A stretch of 64,000 nucleotides of DNA from Apricaphanius iberus (GCA_028564705.1 JAPXFQ010002705.1:1860001-1924000), one strand, 5' to 3'. Shown: positions 48,206-60,479, counted from the first letter of the stretch. The notes: generated by a model not told the origin, from the sequence alone. Made by a program: numbers and translations.

Positions 48206-49663
48206 TGAAAAACATGCTCATAGATGTTGTTTTTCTGTACAATAATTGGAGTCATTCTCTTTGACCAAAGCAGTAGTGATATTCTTATTTTTCCACATAT
48301 GCTGCTCTTCATTCAAATTAATAACTGCCATTTAAAACAAGATAAAATTATTGATTTGATAGTAAAACTAATTCTTTTTGCATTTAAAGACATCAAGTTT
48401 GATTTATACTGAACTAAATGTATGTTAAAAGGACCCAAAACAATGTTTTTGATTTCTCTCAATTATTTTTCTTCATGACCTGCAGGTAATATTTTTAGTT
48501 TGAGTCAAATTAATTGCTGTGGGACAAGTAGTAGGTGCTTTGTAGGTAACCAATTTTTTGGCCGTTTTTCTACTGTTTTTGGTGTTTACAGCATTCTGGT
48601 TGTCTTTCTGATTTGTCTTTTCACAAAATTCTGATTGTCTCTTGATTTTTGTCTTGATTTTAAATGTAATGTTGTGGTTGGTCATTCAGGGGAATGACTG
48701 CTGTGCCAGTCTGCTGTTGGGGTATGGAAAGTGAAATAAATGGTTTGTACTGAGTCTATCAGACTGCCATTTTGTGCGTCCTGATTCTGCTTGGGGTCAT
48801 GTTTTATATGAGACACAGAACAACTGCAAACTTTAGTATTTCTTAGTATAGTTACCAGCATGTTATTATCCCTGTGCAAAGAATAATTGCATTTAATGTA
48901 ATCTGTTGGCCAATTATCTTGTTTATTACATGAAATACAAATTATTTTTGAAGTGAAGAAAAAAAATTAAATGTGAAAAATATAGTATGTTTATATGTAA
49001 TGAATTAACTGGTGTCAATGCAAATATAATTCATGTTAATTTGGTTCAATCTAAATACATTAGATAGGTTCAACTTTGAAATATTAGCTTGGTTCAATAA
49101 CCAAAATACGGTTGTATGTGAAGAAATGTATTTTGAACAAGGCAAAGAATTAAGTTTCGGTCATGTGTAGTAATATACCTTTACATCAACGTAAAAGAAT
49201 CTGCTCATATTACTTGTCTTAAATTAGATTAAGTGAAGACGAATATTTTGGATGTGAAAATGGAACATAAATTATTTTTAGGTTGTGTGAGGTTATTCTT
49301 TTTACAGTGTATGCACACTCAGTTGTTGTAAGCAAGCATCAACACAACCCGCTTATAACCTATCCACCACTACCACCATTGTCATTTCCTATTTCTCATT
49401 GATGAATCCAAAAGTCATGGATTTACTGAGCACGATAATCAATACCTATTGTGTTGGCTGTCTTCCCCTCACTCCCGGACACCTAATTTCATAAGGATAC
49501 AATAACATGTTACAACATATAAAATCAGATTATCTTTTTAATATGCTGACATTTGAAAGCAGGAAGTTTCAGACTATCAAGTTGGTTAAAAGGGTTTGTT
49601 TAAAAATATCATGTTTTTTTTTTCTTTTGGTTTGCTACCACATGATCTTTACACACAAAAAAA
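48206..49663. other. Intergenic, no gene recognised
   Basis: AT-rich. Around 49010-49312 the sequence ends TTCTTTTTACAGTGTATGC, a terminal motif seen in teleost MITEs; the other end was not located. Confidence 0.4.
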
Positions 49664-50118
49664 ATGTTGGGTCAACTTAATACATTTGGGTTACAATGAG
49701 GCTCAAAAATAAAAAGCAGGAGATGGGACTTGAACTCAGAAAAAGGCCTCTCTTTCCTTAGCACCTGCACTAACCACTTTGCTACACAATAACTTAGAAA
49801 GCCAGTATATAACACATATGACTTCATTTCCAGTGCTAACTAAACATGATTATAATGTTTCAGTAATACAATTCTCTCACTTTTTTCTTTTAAAAAAGGG
49901 AATTGGCAGGTCTTTATAATGTTATTATCATGTTAATACTGGAAATTAAGTCATATATGTTATTGTATAGGCTATATAAGCTTTTTGAGTGATTGTGTAG
50001 GAAAGTTGATAGTGCGGGTGCTCATAAAACAGAGGCCCTTTTCTCAGTCCAGATCCCATTCTTTGCTTTTTATTTTTTCAGCCTTATAGCAACCTCAATG
50101 TATTAAGTTGACCTAATA
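49664..50118. mobile_element. Foldback element with tRNA-like sequence in each arm
   Basis: The left arm (about 49664-49858) and right arm (about 49916-50118) are inverted copies of each other over roughly 200 bp, sharing GGTCAACTTAATACATT, AAATAAAAAGCA, GGCCTCT, GCAC..GCACTA, CTACACAAT, ATATGACTT.ATTTCCAGT and TATAATG or TATAA-TG blocks. In the left arm the minus strand has a pol III A-box-like segment (TAGCAAAGTGGTTAGTGC, 49784-49767) and a B-box-like segment (GAGTTCAAGTCCC, 49737-49725) about 30 nt apart. The right arm carries decayed versions in the other direction. No protein is encoded. Confidence 0.75.
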
Positions 50119-50279
50119 TGTTTACATTTATTTCACTCAACAAAATTCTTTATTGCTAAATCGACCCAAATCAGTTGGGTTGAAATGATTTACATAATTT
50201 TATTATTTTCACCCAGCAAGTTTTTTTGTTGTTGTTTTTGAGTGCATCTTACAAACATTCTTCTCTTTGAGTCAATGGG

Positions 50280-50525
50280 CCGGATGCCAATAGAAACACA
50301 CAGGACAGCCACTCACCCACCCACCCACACACACACACTTTCTCACGCCTACACACAGTTCAGAGTGACCCATCAACCTGACATGCATTTTTTTGGATGA
50401 TGGTAAGAAGCCAGAGTAACCAGAAAAGAAAAAAAAACAGATCCACCCAGAGAAAATGCAAGCTCAACAATGTATTCAGGGCCATCTTGCTGCTAGGCAA
50501 CAGTGCTAACAACTGTGCCCGTGTT
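50280..50525 (-). repeat. tRNA-headed SINE, copy 2
   Basis: Has CATGCATTTTTTTGGATGATGG, AAGAAGCCAGAGTAACC, AAAATGCAAGCTCAACAATG and, at its right end, CATCTTGCTGCTAGGCAACAG and GTGCTAACAACTGTGCCC, the complement of a tRNA-like A-box head. The GATG tail is absent; CACCCACC and (CA)n repeats occur at 50316-50340. Confidence 0.65.
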
Positions 50526-50917
50526 CACCACAATTTGTTGTCAATATAATGATGTTTAGAGAATCTTGAACTACACAGCATCCACCCAAATAATGGCTGT
50601 TGATGAAACTCACAAACATAGATAATAAGTAAATAAATTCATCCATCCATCATCTATACCTACTTATCCTTCCAGGGTTGCAGTGGGACTACTGACTATC
50701 TCCAGCAGTCACTGGAAGTGGTGTAAATCCTCCAAAGGTCGCCAGTCCATCCCAGGGAAACTTATATAGACCCACAGGACAAACAACCATTCACACACAG
50801 AAACTGAAGGAACATTTATTACAACTGATCAACCTAAAAGTCATGATTTTGGAATGTGGGAGCTCCATCCAGCAAGACCCCAGACCAGGACTTGAACTGA
50901 GGATCTTCTTGCTGTAA

Positions 50918-51691
50918 TGGTGCATTCACACCGCAAAGTTGGTCTGCGTCAGGCAACGCATTCAACGGATGACGTTTGACATATGTAATTTTTGGCTTCC
51001 ATAGCCTGCTTCTGAGGAAAAAACCGCATGGGCGGGGATTCCTCTGTTGCCATACGTTCTGAACTATGGTGGATCATAACTAGAAAGTTGCTTGGCTTTA
51101 TTAGCTAGATAAAGCTAGACAACGTTGACATCGGGTGCGTCAGTGCTCATTCTTCAGATGTGTTCTGAGTTTGGGGAGTTTAACCATTTGCTCCAGGAGC
51201 TGCGTATGGATGAGGTTCGCTTTCAACTCTACTTCCGTCTGTCCCGCGCACCTAATTTTACGACCTCCTGGGCCGCAACGGAGCTCTAATCTCCAACCAG
51301 GACACCAACTACAGGCGCTCTATTCCTCCCTCGGAGCACCAGTCCATCTGACTTCGGTAAGTGTGATTTCTGATTTTTGAAATCTGCGTTTGTTGAAAAT
51401 GTTTTCACTGGACCCGCGCTTCATTCAAGATACGTGTATAGTGACATCGCTACAGTGAAACGCTCTGATTTGTTGCCGCACTGCATTAACTGCGTTGGGT
51501 CTGTCAAAAGTTAAACTAGCTGAACTTCTGCGTTGCTGCGTTGCCGTATGTAGCGCAAGTGAAGTTGACGGAGCCAACGTACACAACGCACAGCAGGGAC
51601 TTTGACGGACCTTTGGCGTACTCTACCATAGACTTTACATGTAATCTTGCCGCAACTGACGCTGACGCATGGGGTTGGTGCGGATGCACCA
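50918..51691. mobile_element. PIF/Harbinger element with TAA target duplication
   Basis: The terminal inverted repeats are TGGTGCATTCACACCGCAA (left) and, read inward, TGGTGCATCCGCACCAAC (right). Both sides carry TAA (50915-50917 and 51692-51694), the 3-bp TWA duplication typical of this superfamily. Inside is one damaged transposase exon. At 774 bp it is an internally deleted copy. Repeated CGTTGCG / GACGGA motifs lie near the right end. Confidence 0.88.
51161..51356 (+). pseudogene. HARBI1-like transposase exon, broken
   Basis: The plus strand reads EFGEFNHLLQELRMDEVRF, then YFRLSRA, a one-base frameshift, FYDLLGRNGALIS, then TNYRRSIPPSEHQSI, a TGA and a GTAAGT donor at 51357. This is the amino-terminal region of PIF/Harbinger transposases (HARBI1 family), a DDE endonuclease. 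The catalytic part is gone with the internal deletion, so the gene is inactive. Confidence 0.85.
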
Positions 51692-51735
51692 TAAGGCAGA
51701 AGCATTCCAACTGCTCCACCCAGCAGCCATTATCT

Positions 51736-52880
51736 AACATGGATAAATAATTTTAAAAGTCATGTTGAGCGCCCATACCCAGGGATTCGAATATACAAAG
51801 CTAATAACCATTTAGTGGATAACTGCTTATATAAAACACTGAGTGTATAACACAGGAAATCAATGTGGACATAAAATATTACAGATTATAAATTGCCTGA
51901 CTTTTTTGCTTCAACTTTAGTAATGCTGTAGGTGGTACAGTAATTAAAAAATATATACCATTAAACCTCGGGCACTAATGTGCTGCAAATCCAAATAAAT
52001 TTTTGTTCATTTTAAGGACTGTAAATGTTTTTTTTTATCAAAGTTCATATTAGCCCCATCCCTGGTGACTTTTTAAAAAACCCATTTTTACCCCTTGGCT
52101 TTTAATTATTTTTTGCATATTTTTACTTCTTTCTTTGTTTCATTTACTTTTGTTCTTTACTTTAACATGTTATATATGCTTGCATTAATCTGCCTGTATT
52201 GTTGTTATCTCTCCTGGTGAAGCAGTTTGTTTGGCGCATTTGCCATTGTTTAAATGTGCTATAGAAATAAAATGGTATGGCATTAGGTAGTGTTGCCCTT
52301 CAGTTTTCTTTGTGGTTTTAAAAAACATATTGCTCTTATGTCATGTTGTGCATGTGGTGTTAACAGACGTATCGAAAAATTAATTCTCACCACAGGATGA
52401 CAAAGCAATAGAAAGTGATTTTTTTTTTAGTGATGCTTGATGCAAATGCACACCATGGTAAGGAAAAAAATAATCAGATGAATCTGAGAGGTAACAATCA
52501 AAGAGCAGAGTTTTTCCCCACCACCGATGTGTCCTTTGGCAAAGCTTTGTGGCCTCAGCAGCAGTGGTGCTCAGTGGGAAGCTGATCCAACTGTGGAGCA
52601 CACAGGAAGGGTGGTGAATGCTGGCACGCTTGCTTGACTTTCTCCTGCATAATTACGGTGTGTCAGGAGAGCATGCCCCTTAAACAGTAACCATGTTAGA
52701 CAGCAGCACTTGACGCATGAAACCAAAGCAGAAGCAGCTGTGAGTAACTCATTTTCATCTGTTTTTTGTTTGTTTCTCATCACCATGTTGTTTACATGCA
52801 TTAGCACTTTTAAATACTGCTAAATACAGATTTGTTGGAGGACTCTTCGTTATTTATAATTCTCCTAAGCTTGCCAAACT
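51736..52880. other. Intergenic; one retroposon tail near 52200-52285
   Basis: CTCTCCTGGTGAAGCAGTTTG and AAATGTGCTATAGAAATAAAATGG resemble the tail of an L2-type retroposon. Otherwise nothing recognised; a short open frame at 52571-52807 has no domain. Confidence 0.4.
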
Positions 52881-52886
52881 GTTCTT

Positions 52887-52888
<2 letters not shown>

Positions 52889-52921
<33 letters not shown>
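52889..52921. repeat. (GT)n microsatellite, about 16 units
   Basis: Perfect GT dinucleotide run. Confidence 0.95.
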
Positions 52922-52922
<1 letters not shown>

Positions 52923-52974
52923 ATTGGAGTTGAGCTGGGGGGAAGGGGGTTTAAATGAGATCATACTTTTAAAT

Positions 52975-53090
52975 CTGCGAGGGAGGCATGGGAATATGAT
53001 TTCTGTGGGGTCATTTTAATCTGTAAAGCACTCTGAGTTGCAATTTTGTATGAAAAGTGCTTTATAAATAAAGTTTGATTAATTGATTGA
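52975..53090 (+). repeat. Retroposon 3' tail
   Basis: CTGTAAAGCACTCTGAGTTGC and GAAAAGTGCTTTATAAATAAA, followed by GATTAATTGATTGA, form the ending typical of a teleost L2-type retroposon with GATT tail repeats. Confidence 0.65.
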
Positions 53091-53740
53091 GTAAACCCCC
53101 AGACGTTCATGACAGATGGCTGCTTATACTGAGCCATGTTCTGCTGGAGGTTTCTTCCTGTTTTTCCTCTCCACTGTTGCTACACGCTTGCTCAGGATGA
53201 GGGATTGCTGAGGGATTCCTGTGGTTGGACTCTGTACAAACGGCGCACATCTTCCATCCAGTTCATCTGCAGTCCAGCTCAATACAGTCTCTTGGATTTA
53301 CTGCAATAGAAAACATTTAAACTGAATGTAATCTATGTATGATTGAATTGAGGCCACTGAAGGAGTTAACCAATTGTTGTCTATTATTGCTATCTGTTAT
53401 ATAAAGTATTGGTTCTGTGTGCCATGAACTTTGGGTTTTTTCTCCTCATACAAACTATTCCTGTTGCTTCTGTGCCTTTCCCCTTCTATCTTATCTCTGT
53501 ACTCCTAAATCCTAGCCTGGCTCCACTTCAGGTTTCCCTTTGTTACAATTTTAACAAGTCCTCTCTTGTCACTGCACACTTTTTCTGGATGAGGGATTAC
53601 TGCAATGCTGATAATTCCATACGATAAGATGGAATTCCTTAAGTAGATAAATTTTCATCAAATTCTGCTTCTTTATATTTGGGTCTGATTCTGGCTACTT
53701 GATGATATTGTGTTGGAATTAAGTGATTTAAATTGAATTT
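53091..53740 (+). repeat. Two adjacent copies of a dispersed retroposon 3' region
   Basis: GGCTGCTTATACTGAGCC, TTCTGCTGGAGGTTTCTTCC and TTGCTCAGGATGAGGGATTG (53120-53215) are diagnostic phrases of a common teleost repeat. A second, weaker copy follows at 53500-53740 (CTCCACTTCAGGTTTCCC, GGATGAGGGATTACTGCAATG). Confidence 0.6.
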
Positions 53741-55055
53741 TGACTGCTGAACATAAATTGAACATGCTTGCAATGCATATTGTCCAAACAATCAACTTGC
53801 GCTGTACAAGTCAACTGTATTGAATACTACGATCAGTTTGCATAATATTGCATAATTTACAGTAGATTTTCCATTTTATGTTTCAAAGGTAACATTTGAT
53901 TCTGTTCAATCCTCACTCTTTAACAGAGAGGTTGTCTGGATCAGAGCCAGTTTTCTTCAGGCTGGCTGGGAGGTATTAAATGGTAGCAGACTGGGGCATG
54001 CTGCTTCAAACATTCAGATGAAACGGCAGAGATGTTCTGTTGATAAAAGAAGGAATAAGCTGACACCCAAATACTCAGACAATGTTTTTATGATTCAAAG
54101 AACTGGATTTCGATAGTGAAAGTACAATTTTAGGTAGTATTCGGTACTTTTGCAGGAATGTATTATAAAAATGGATAACGCCTCAATTTTCAACCTAAGG
54201 CACACACACAAAGGTTATTGTAGATTCAAATAAAGGAAACGGGTAGATTTATTAACCCAATAAAAATTCCTGTTTGTCATTTTCCTGATTGTTTTTCAAA
54301 TTCCTCAAATGACGATGATGTGAGCTGAGGAACTTCCACTTAACGAGCGATTAAGACTTATCTACCTAACCTATACATTTTCTTCTTTTTTATATTGACC
54401 ATGCTGAATAATGTGCATGCAAATTCATTTTTAACAGCGACATGTAATTTGTCTGAGGGTGAATTGACCGCACAATGTCAGTCAAAAGACACTTGTCAGG
54501 TTTCATTATCCATAGTTCTGAGCACACACATAATCAGCCGTAGCTTACAGCGGTGGGTAACCTTGGAGGGACTCATTAACGTCCACTCATCAACCTTGCA
54601 GGGCCAAGACCAAGTAGCTGTATTGCTTTAATATTTCACGGAGAGAAGATGCCTCTTTGTACTGCGGGAAAAGCAAAGCCACTAAAGCTTTTTTAGGGAG
54701 CCGAGGTTAACCTCCCTGTGCAGACAGAGTGATAGGGTTGACAAAATTTTCAAAGTATGAAGTTAAAGGTGTGCTGAAAATGCTGTCAGCAGTTTTTGCA
54801 GAAGTTGCTTCTTTTGTTAGAAACCTTACCGTTCATAGCATAACCATGAGAATACATGAAAACCTTTTTAAGACAGAAATGCTTCTGAGCATGTGAGAGG
54901 ATATGAGCTTATTGGGGTTAAGACAGAAGTAGAACTCCTGCAAATACTTTGAACATCTTTTAAAACTACCAACTAATTGACATAAAAATAATAAAACCAT
55001 TTGAATGTAATAGTTTTTTAAAACATGTAATATTGCAATAATAAAAACAATAAAA
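53741..55055. other. Intergenic, no gene recognised
   Basis: AT-rich with only short frames. No repeat ends recognised. Confidence 0.45.
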
Positions 55056-55060
55056 AATAC

Positions 55061-55195
55061 ATCCATCCATCCATTTTATGAACCGCTAAGTCCTCCACGG
55101 GTCGCAGGGGGGGCTGGTGCCTATCTCCGGTATACGAACCCACAACCTTCTTGCTGCAAGGCAACAGTGCTAACCACTGTTCTACCGTGCATCCC
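55061..55195 (-). repeat. tRNA-headed SINE, copy 4, short
   Basis: From the right, the minus strand gives a head (GGTAGAACAGTGGTTAGC, an A-box-like segment), a B-box-like GGGTTCGT near 55135 and CAGCAAGAAGG. After an internal deletion it ends in a GGATGGATGGATG tail at 55061-55074. Body sequence between the two is largely missing. Confidence 0.75.
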
Positions 55196-55669
55196 ATACA
55201 TTTCACAGAATTTATTTTAATGTGAAATATTACTAAAAAGTATATCTCCATGAATAACGTATTTTTTTTATTTAAATAAAACCATTGAACTCATATATTG
55301 TATAGGGTGATTATGCATCAAAGTGATATATCACTGTTAATCTCGATGATTGTGACTTACAGAAAATAAAAATACAGTTAGTTGTTTTTCCAAGAAACGT
55401 TTTAGCACTGTGCTTTTGTGGCAGAGAGGTCCAAGTTTACCATTTTACTTGTAACATTTTATTATTGTACTTTTTACCAGCTGGAAGCTATAGGCTAATC
55501 CTAAAAAGAAGTACAGCACTTGATATATATTTATGCATGTGAAGCATGCTCAATATACTGCATCCGTATAATACACGACTCATGTTTTGAACTAAATTAA
55601 TTAATCAAGAGTAATTTTGGTTGATATGTTAATACCTACACGCACCTGTAAGGCTTCTCTTTCCGTCAG

Positions 55670-55934
55670 TTTTAAAACTAGAGCCCATAGTTGCAGCTTT
55701 GGAACAGCAGAGGCGCTGTATAGTCTGGCAGTTTAAATTACCAGCAGGTCACATGTGACAACTGTAAAAAGACCAGGAAGTAAAACGCTTGACTGTGCAG
55801 GGAAAACTGGGAGGAGGAGGGAGAAAGTAATCATGCTGCATAGACAATCTCTGTTCACTGTAAACAATAATGTCAGCCGGGTTCTATTGGCTTCCAGCGT
55901 TTCTAGATGACACAGACTGGGTTTTTACTTAGGC
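55670..55934 (+). promoter_or_regulatory. c1orf53: Upstream region of c1orf53
   Basis: Mixed-composition DNA before the first coding exon. It includes CAGGTCACATGTGACAAC at about 55744-55761, which contains the palindrome GTCACATGTGAC with an E-box (CACATG/CATGTG) core. No TATA box is obvious, and the transcription start is not determined. Confidence 0.35.
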
Positions 55935-56177
55935 ATGTTTTACACAAATCTCCCGAGCAAAGTAATTACCAGCAGGTCGATTCTGCTCCATGTCCGGTTT
56001 CATAAGCGACTCCTACAGATGTCATTAATGAAGCCTTCGGAGGAGCGAGAGAGAAGCAGCTGCAGGCTGCAGATCAGCGAGGACAGGAGCGCTGCAGCTT
56101 CCTGCGACCTGACCACAGCAAAGACGCTGACAGAGCAGGAGATGACCATCCACAGAGTCCACAGGGAGGCGTGTGAG
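55935..56177 (+). CDS. c1orf53: c1orf53-like gene, exon 1
   Basis: The exon gives 81 codons from ATG 55935 to a donor GTACCA at 56178. The first 30 residues are rich in Arg, Lys, Ser and hydrophobics and almost free of acids (for example KVITSRSILLHVRFHKRLL), like a mitochondrial presequence. An acidic, Ser-rich linker follows, then KTLTEQEMTIHRVHREACE. That last block aligns with the LT.EE..I...H..AC segment that precedes the Cys-rich core in C1orf53 proteins. The exon ends in phase 0 and joins exon 2 as [13 protein letters not shown]. The function of this small conserved protein is not known to me. A later Met (residue 30 or 33) could be the start, which would remove the presequence. Confidence 0.75.
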
Positions 56178-56682
56178 GTACCACCAACCGCTGCAAAAAC
56201 TCCAACTTCATCAATGTCAACTAGTGTCAGTCAGATCAACTACAATTATCACGAGAAAACTCAGTTTTATCTTAGTTTTAGTTTGTACACATCCTTGTTT
56301 ATACTCGTAATCATTACATATGGTCAAATACTCAGTTTTACTTCGATAACGTTTCGGAAAAAATGTACTTCTAGTTTTACTACACTCTACTTATAACTGA
56401 GTAATATCATTATGAAGTGTCACTGCATTTACTTGAGTATAATTTCTGGATACTCTACCAAACATGAGTATAACTTTAGTAGATGAAAATAGCTTATTTT
56501 AACCAAAAATACACGAGCCACAGAGTTACACTTACAGTTTCCATTAAATGGAAACTTCTTGTTTGAACACGAACTTTGTTGTTCCAACGTTATCTGCTGA
56601 GCTTTTAGTGCCATTCAAAAATAGAGAAAATAACCCCAATATTTGGTTAATAGAAGTACTTCACCCTGTTCCAACAATACAT

Positions 56683-57041
56683 TAGGGCTGGGCAAAAAAG
56701 GTATTTTATTGATTAATCGATTTATGTTTTTATGAAAAAAAATGTTTTGGTAAATATAGATTTATTTTGTGCCAATACACTACTTGTACTTCCAGAGCTA
56801 AGAGTGATGTCAATCCGCCCAGCACTACCATCTTTTTTTTTTTTACAAGAATACTTTACAGCTTGTTTTTTAGTTGGACTTTGAATTCAGGTCACCTCCA
56901 GGGATTTGTTACTGATTGTAATAAAAACAAGTTTTTGAAAATATGTTTTGTCATTTGCAACACAAGTAAGGGAAAAAAAACTATTGATAAATCAGATTTG
57001 GTATGAAAAGAGATTTCATTTTTAGTGAATATTGCCCAGCC
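56683..57041. mobile_element. hAT-type MITE
   Basis: Starts TAGGGCTGGGCAAAAAAGG and ends AATATTGCCCAGCC. The right end has lost its last bases. AACAATAC (56673-56680) and AACATTAC (57042-57049) match at 7 of 8 positions and may be remnants of the target duplication, though they are offset by two bases on the left. GATTAATCGATTTATG and GATAAATCAG motifs are subterminal. No coding capacity. Confidence 0.65.
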
Positions 57042-57045
57042 AACA

Positions 57046-58070
57046 TTACCTACAAAAAGTATTAGTTTCATATGTTTTTTGTATTGAAAATGAAAAACAT
57101 AATTTTTAAATATTACATCAAATATTATGATTAAATAGTCACTCGGTACCATTTAATCAAATACTTATTCACTCTCACTTGAGTGATTTTTCCTTCTGTT
57201 AAACAAGACTAGGTGAAATGTCCATAAGTCTTCTTCAACTTCACTGAGTCCCAAGCATGATACCTTATTCCCTGGATGCTTTTACTAATAATTACTAATC
57301 ACTAAATTGAACTAATTTTGAAATAATTTGCCCATAACACTAACGCAAAACCTTTTCTGATTGAAAAGAAGCATCCAGTTCAGCACTCACTAATCAGTAA
57401 TAACTATGCACACTGATCAGACATAAAAAAAATAGGGCTACTTAGAGGAAAAGTACAAGACTTAGTGGGTGGGATATATAAGTTAATATATATATAGATA
57501 TTTCTATAAATCGCATAAAACATTTCCCCTGCACTATTCGCCTTTAATTCAAAGTGTTCCTGTTTTAAGGCGGTTTGAAATACTTATTATATATTTTATT
57601 TAACTTCAAAATAATGAAAGCAAAAACACAAAACTGTTTAAAACTCAGATGTTTATACTGACTAAGATCACTGCTACTAAAATGTAATGGCATCTCCCAC
57701 CAAAATGAAAGGAATGAAAGACTACCTGGTCACTCATCTGATGCTGATCAGGTTCATTTTTAGTAAAGCAGTTCGACGTGGTGGAAAATATCCAGAAAAC
57801 CGCTCGTAATGCTTGTGGGGCAGGCACCAGGGCATTGGGCATGGAATACTGGATCATAGTACATCATCTGGAAACTAAATGTGTAACTGAAATCTGGGGG
57901 AAAAGGTGGAGATAGGGCTACACAGTTTCAGGTAAAATATAGAATGGGGATACTATAGCTAAAATTCCCATGATGGTATCCACATACATCCACATTTTTA
58001 TCGTATTTTCTTTCTTTCTTCACTATGTTCTGTTAGCTTTTGCATCCTAAAGACATACTTTCGGTGGGGG
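57046..58070. other. Intronic stretch, nothing recognised
   Basis: AT-rich with no repeat ends or exons seen. Confidence 0.4.
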
Positions 58071-58369
58071 GTACACTGATATTATAATGACGATTGTGGT
58101 TCAGTACCTTTTGCAGCTTTAACAGAAGACATTCTTCAAGCTATTCTTGAGTAGTTTCTAGAAGCTTGGCTTTGTGTCGATAATTCAGCATTTGGACTGG
58201 TGGTATAAATCTGAGGAATATCCGCACCAGTTCTGGCCCAGGACAGGATTTTCTTGCAGAACATTGTATTAAATACAGTATAATTGCTATAAATACATTT
58301 ATCTGCTATGTGAGTGGTAAAAAAGAGCCTGAAGTGTTATTTTCCCTTTTATTGACACAAAAAAGGCAA

Positions 58370-58850
58370 TTTTTTGCACATTGACATGAAAACCTCCTCC
58401 CAGAGTAAAACATGGTGGCAGCATTGTGCATTGGTATCCTGGTTAGAGTTGATTAGAAGATCGATGGAACTAAAATAGAGGAAAATTCTGTAAGAAATCC
58501 TCCAAAAGACTAACGAATAGACCAGAAGTTGGTCATCTAGCAGGACAGTGACCCTAAACATATAGTCAGAGCTAAAATGAAATGGTTAAGATCTAATCTG
58601 ATTTGTATGTTAGAATGGCCTAGTCAAAGTCGACAACCTTCAGACATACTTCCCCAATCTGACTGATCTTGAGGTATTTTCAATAAAGAATGAAATATTT
58701 TCCAAATAATCAAAAGAGTTGAAGTTATAGTTGTATTTATAGGCGGTTCTTTAAAGTATTGATAAGGGGAGGTTGAATACATAATGCAGATAACTTTTCA
58801 GATTCTAGTTGTAAAAAAAATGTGAAAACCATGTATCCACAAGGTTTCTA
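58370..58850 (+). pseudogene. Tc1-like relic (copy C, transposase end)
   Basis: Blocks in order: AAAACATGGTGGCAGCATTG, CAGGACAGTGACCCTAAACA, AAATGAAATGGTTAAGATC, GAATGGCCTAGTCAAAGTC, CCAATCTGACTGATCTTGAG and AAAGTATTGATAAGGGG. They match the DDE half of a teleost Tc1-like transposase gene and its 3' flank. The reading frame is destroyed by many small changes. Confidence 0.8.
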
Positions 58851-59139
58851 TTCCTGAAATGTATTTTAGTGGTGTGGATTTGTCCACTAAACAAAAAATC
58901 TATGTGACTGGTTTGATTTCTGCCAAGGAGTTAATGCTTTAGCCAGGGTTTCTTTGTCAGTCAACTCAAACAATTGTTGGCATATTTTGATGACATTTTT
59001 AGGAAATATCTGCAACAGGACCAAGAACAAATGATTTGATTTTCGGGGTGATCCGAGGGTGAATTTCACGAATAACTGCTGAAGTAATAATCCTAGCAGT
59101 ACTGCTAAAGGAGTGTTTTCTAGTTATCTATAGTATTAC

Positions 59140-59520
59140 GTTTTCAACCCACCCGGTAACTGTAATTGTTTTTGTCAGACATCTCATATTCACCAGCTCT
59201 GACTTGCTCCTCCATCAAACAGAGGCGCTTGGCTCTGCCTCGATGACAGTGGTGCAAAGGTGTCGTCTGCGTGCCTCTAGGCCTTATCTGTTGTAAATAT
59301 TGTGCTTCAGAGTGAGGATGAAGTTGAAGCAAGTTGGCCGCGACCTGAGGAGAGTGGTAGGGCCTGGGTGGGAAAAGCACAATACCGTGGGGGGGCCCGG
59401 CCATGCCAGCTTCACTATGCGGCCCTGCACCGCCATTTGAAATGACAGGCCGTGTCACCGAAAGGCCCGAGGCTTTTTCTGCTTTTGTGAGCTGTCAAAG
59501 CTCACCAACTGGTGCGCTCT
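59140..59520. other. Non-repetitive GC-richer block in c1orf53 intron 1
   Basis: Stands out from the AT-rich intron and matches no repeat family in the window. A 104-codon minus-strand frame (59144-59458) crosses it, but without recognised domain or splice logic. Candidate conserved non-coding element; this is inference. Confidence 0.3.
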
Positions 59521-59993
59521 CAGTTTGAAACAGACTGAGAGATGACATTTTCTAACTTCCCATAACATGGCAGAGAAGTTCAGTGTGTTTTGTCTTCAGA
59601 AGGTGTTTGTGTGTCTGATCGGGAATTAACATTTAGTCAACAAACAAACAAACTGAATGAAAAGTATTTAAGGGAGGTAACACACGGATGATTAATCGTT
59701 CACCTACGGAGTTGCAGAAAAGAAAGGCACAAATTAATTATCGACATCATGAGAATTAGACTGTTTTACATCTGTTTCTATGCACAGAGGTCAGCCGTTC
59801 CCTTTTTACCTTGACCTGAGCCAATCTGTTGGTGCGTACACACTCATATCCAGGATCAGTGCGTTCGGTTTGCTTACTTACTGTGTTTACCTTTCGGTAA
59901 TTGAATGCACTGTATGTAGTTATGTATGCAGGGGTCACACACCGGCATGCATGCTTGTTTGTCATGCTAATTAAGTTATAATATCTTCATTAA

Positions 59994-60479
<486 letters not shown>

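Larger units (their letters stand above)
50638..51735 (-). repeat. tRNA-headed SINE, copy 3, split by a Harbinger element
   Basis: The left part (50638-50917) starts with the GATG-type tail (TTCATCCATCCATC, then TACTTATCC), has GTCGCCAGTCCATCCCAGGG and ACAAACAACCATTCACAC, and runs to GATCTTCTTGCTG. The sequence then breaks at TAA and resumes at 51692 with TAAGGCAGAAGCATTCCAAC, the expected head. The 774 bp between are a DNA transposon. Confidence 0.75.

Noticed and set aside
49725..49790. A functional tRNA gene
   Set aside because: A- and B-box-like segments are present, but no cloverleaf with paired acceptor and anticodon arms could be drawn; treated as a tRNA-derived repeat.
59144..59458. 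104-codon minus-strand frame as a gene
   Set aside because: No start context, splice sites or domain; kept only as a candidate non-coding element.
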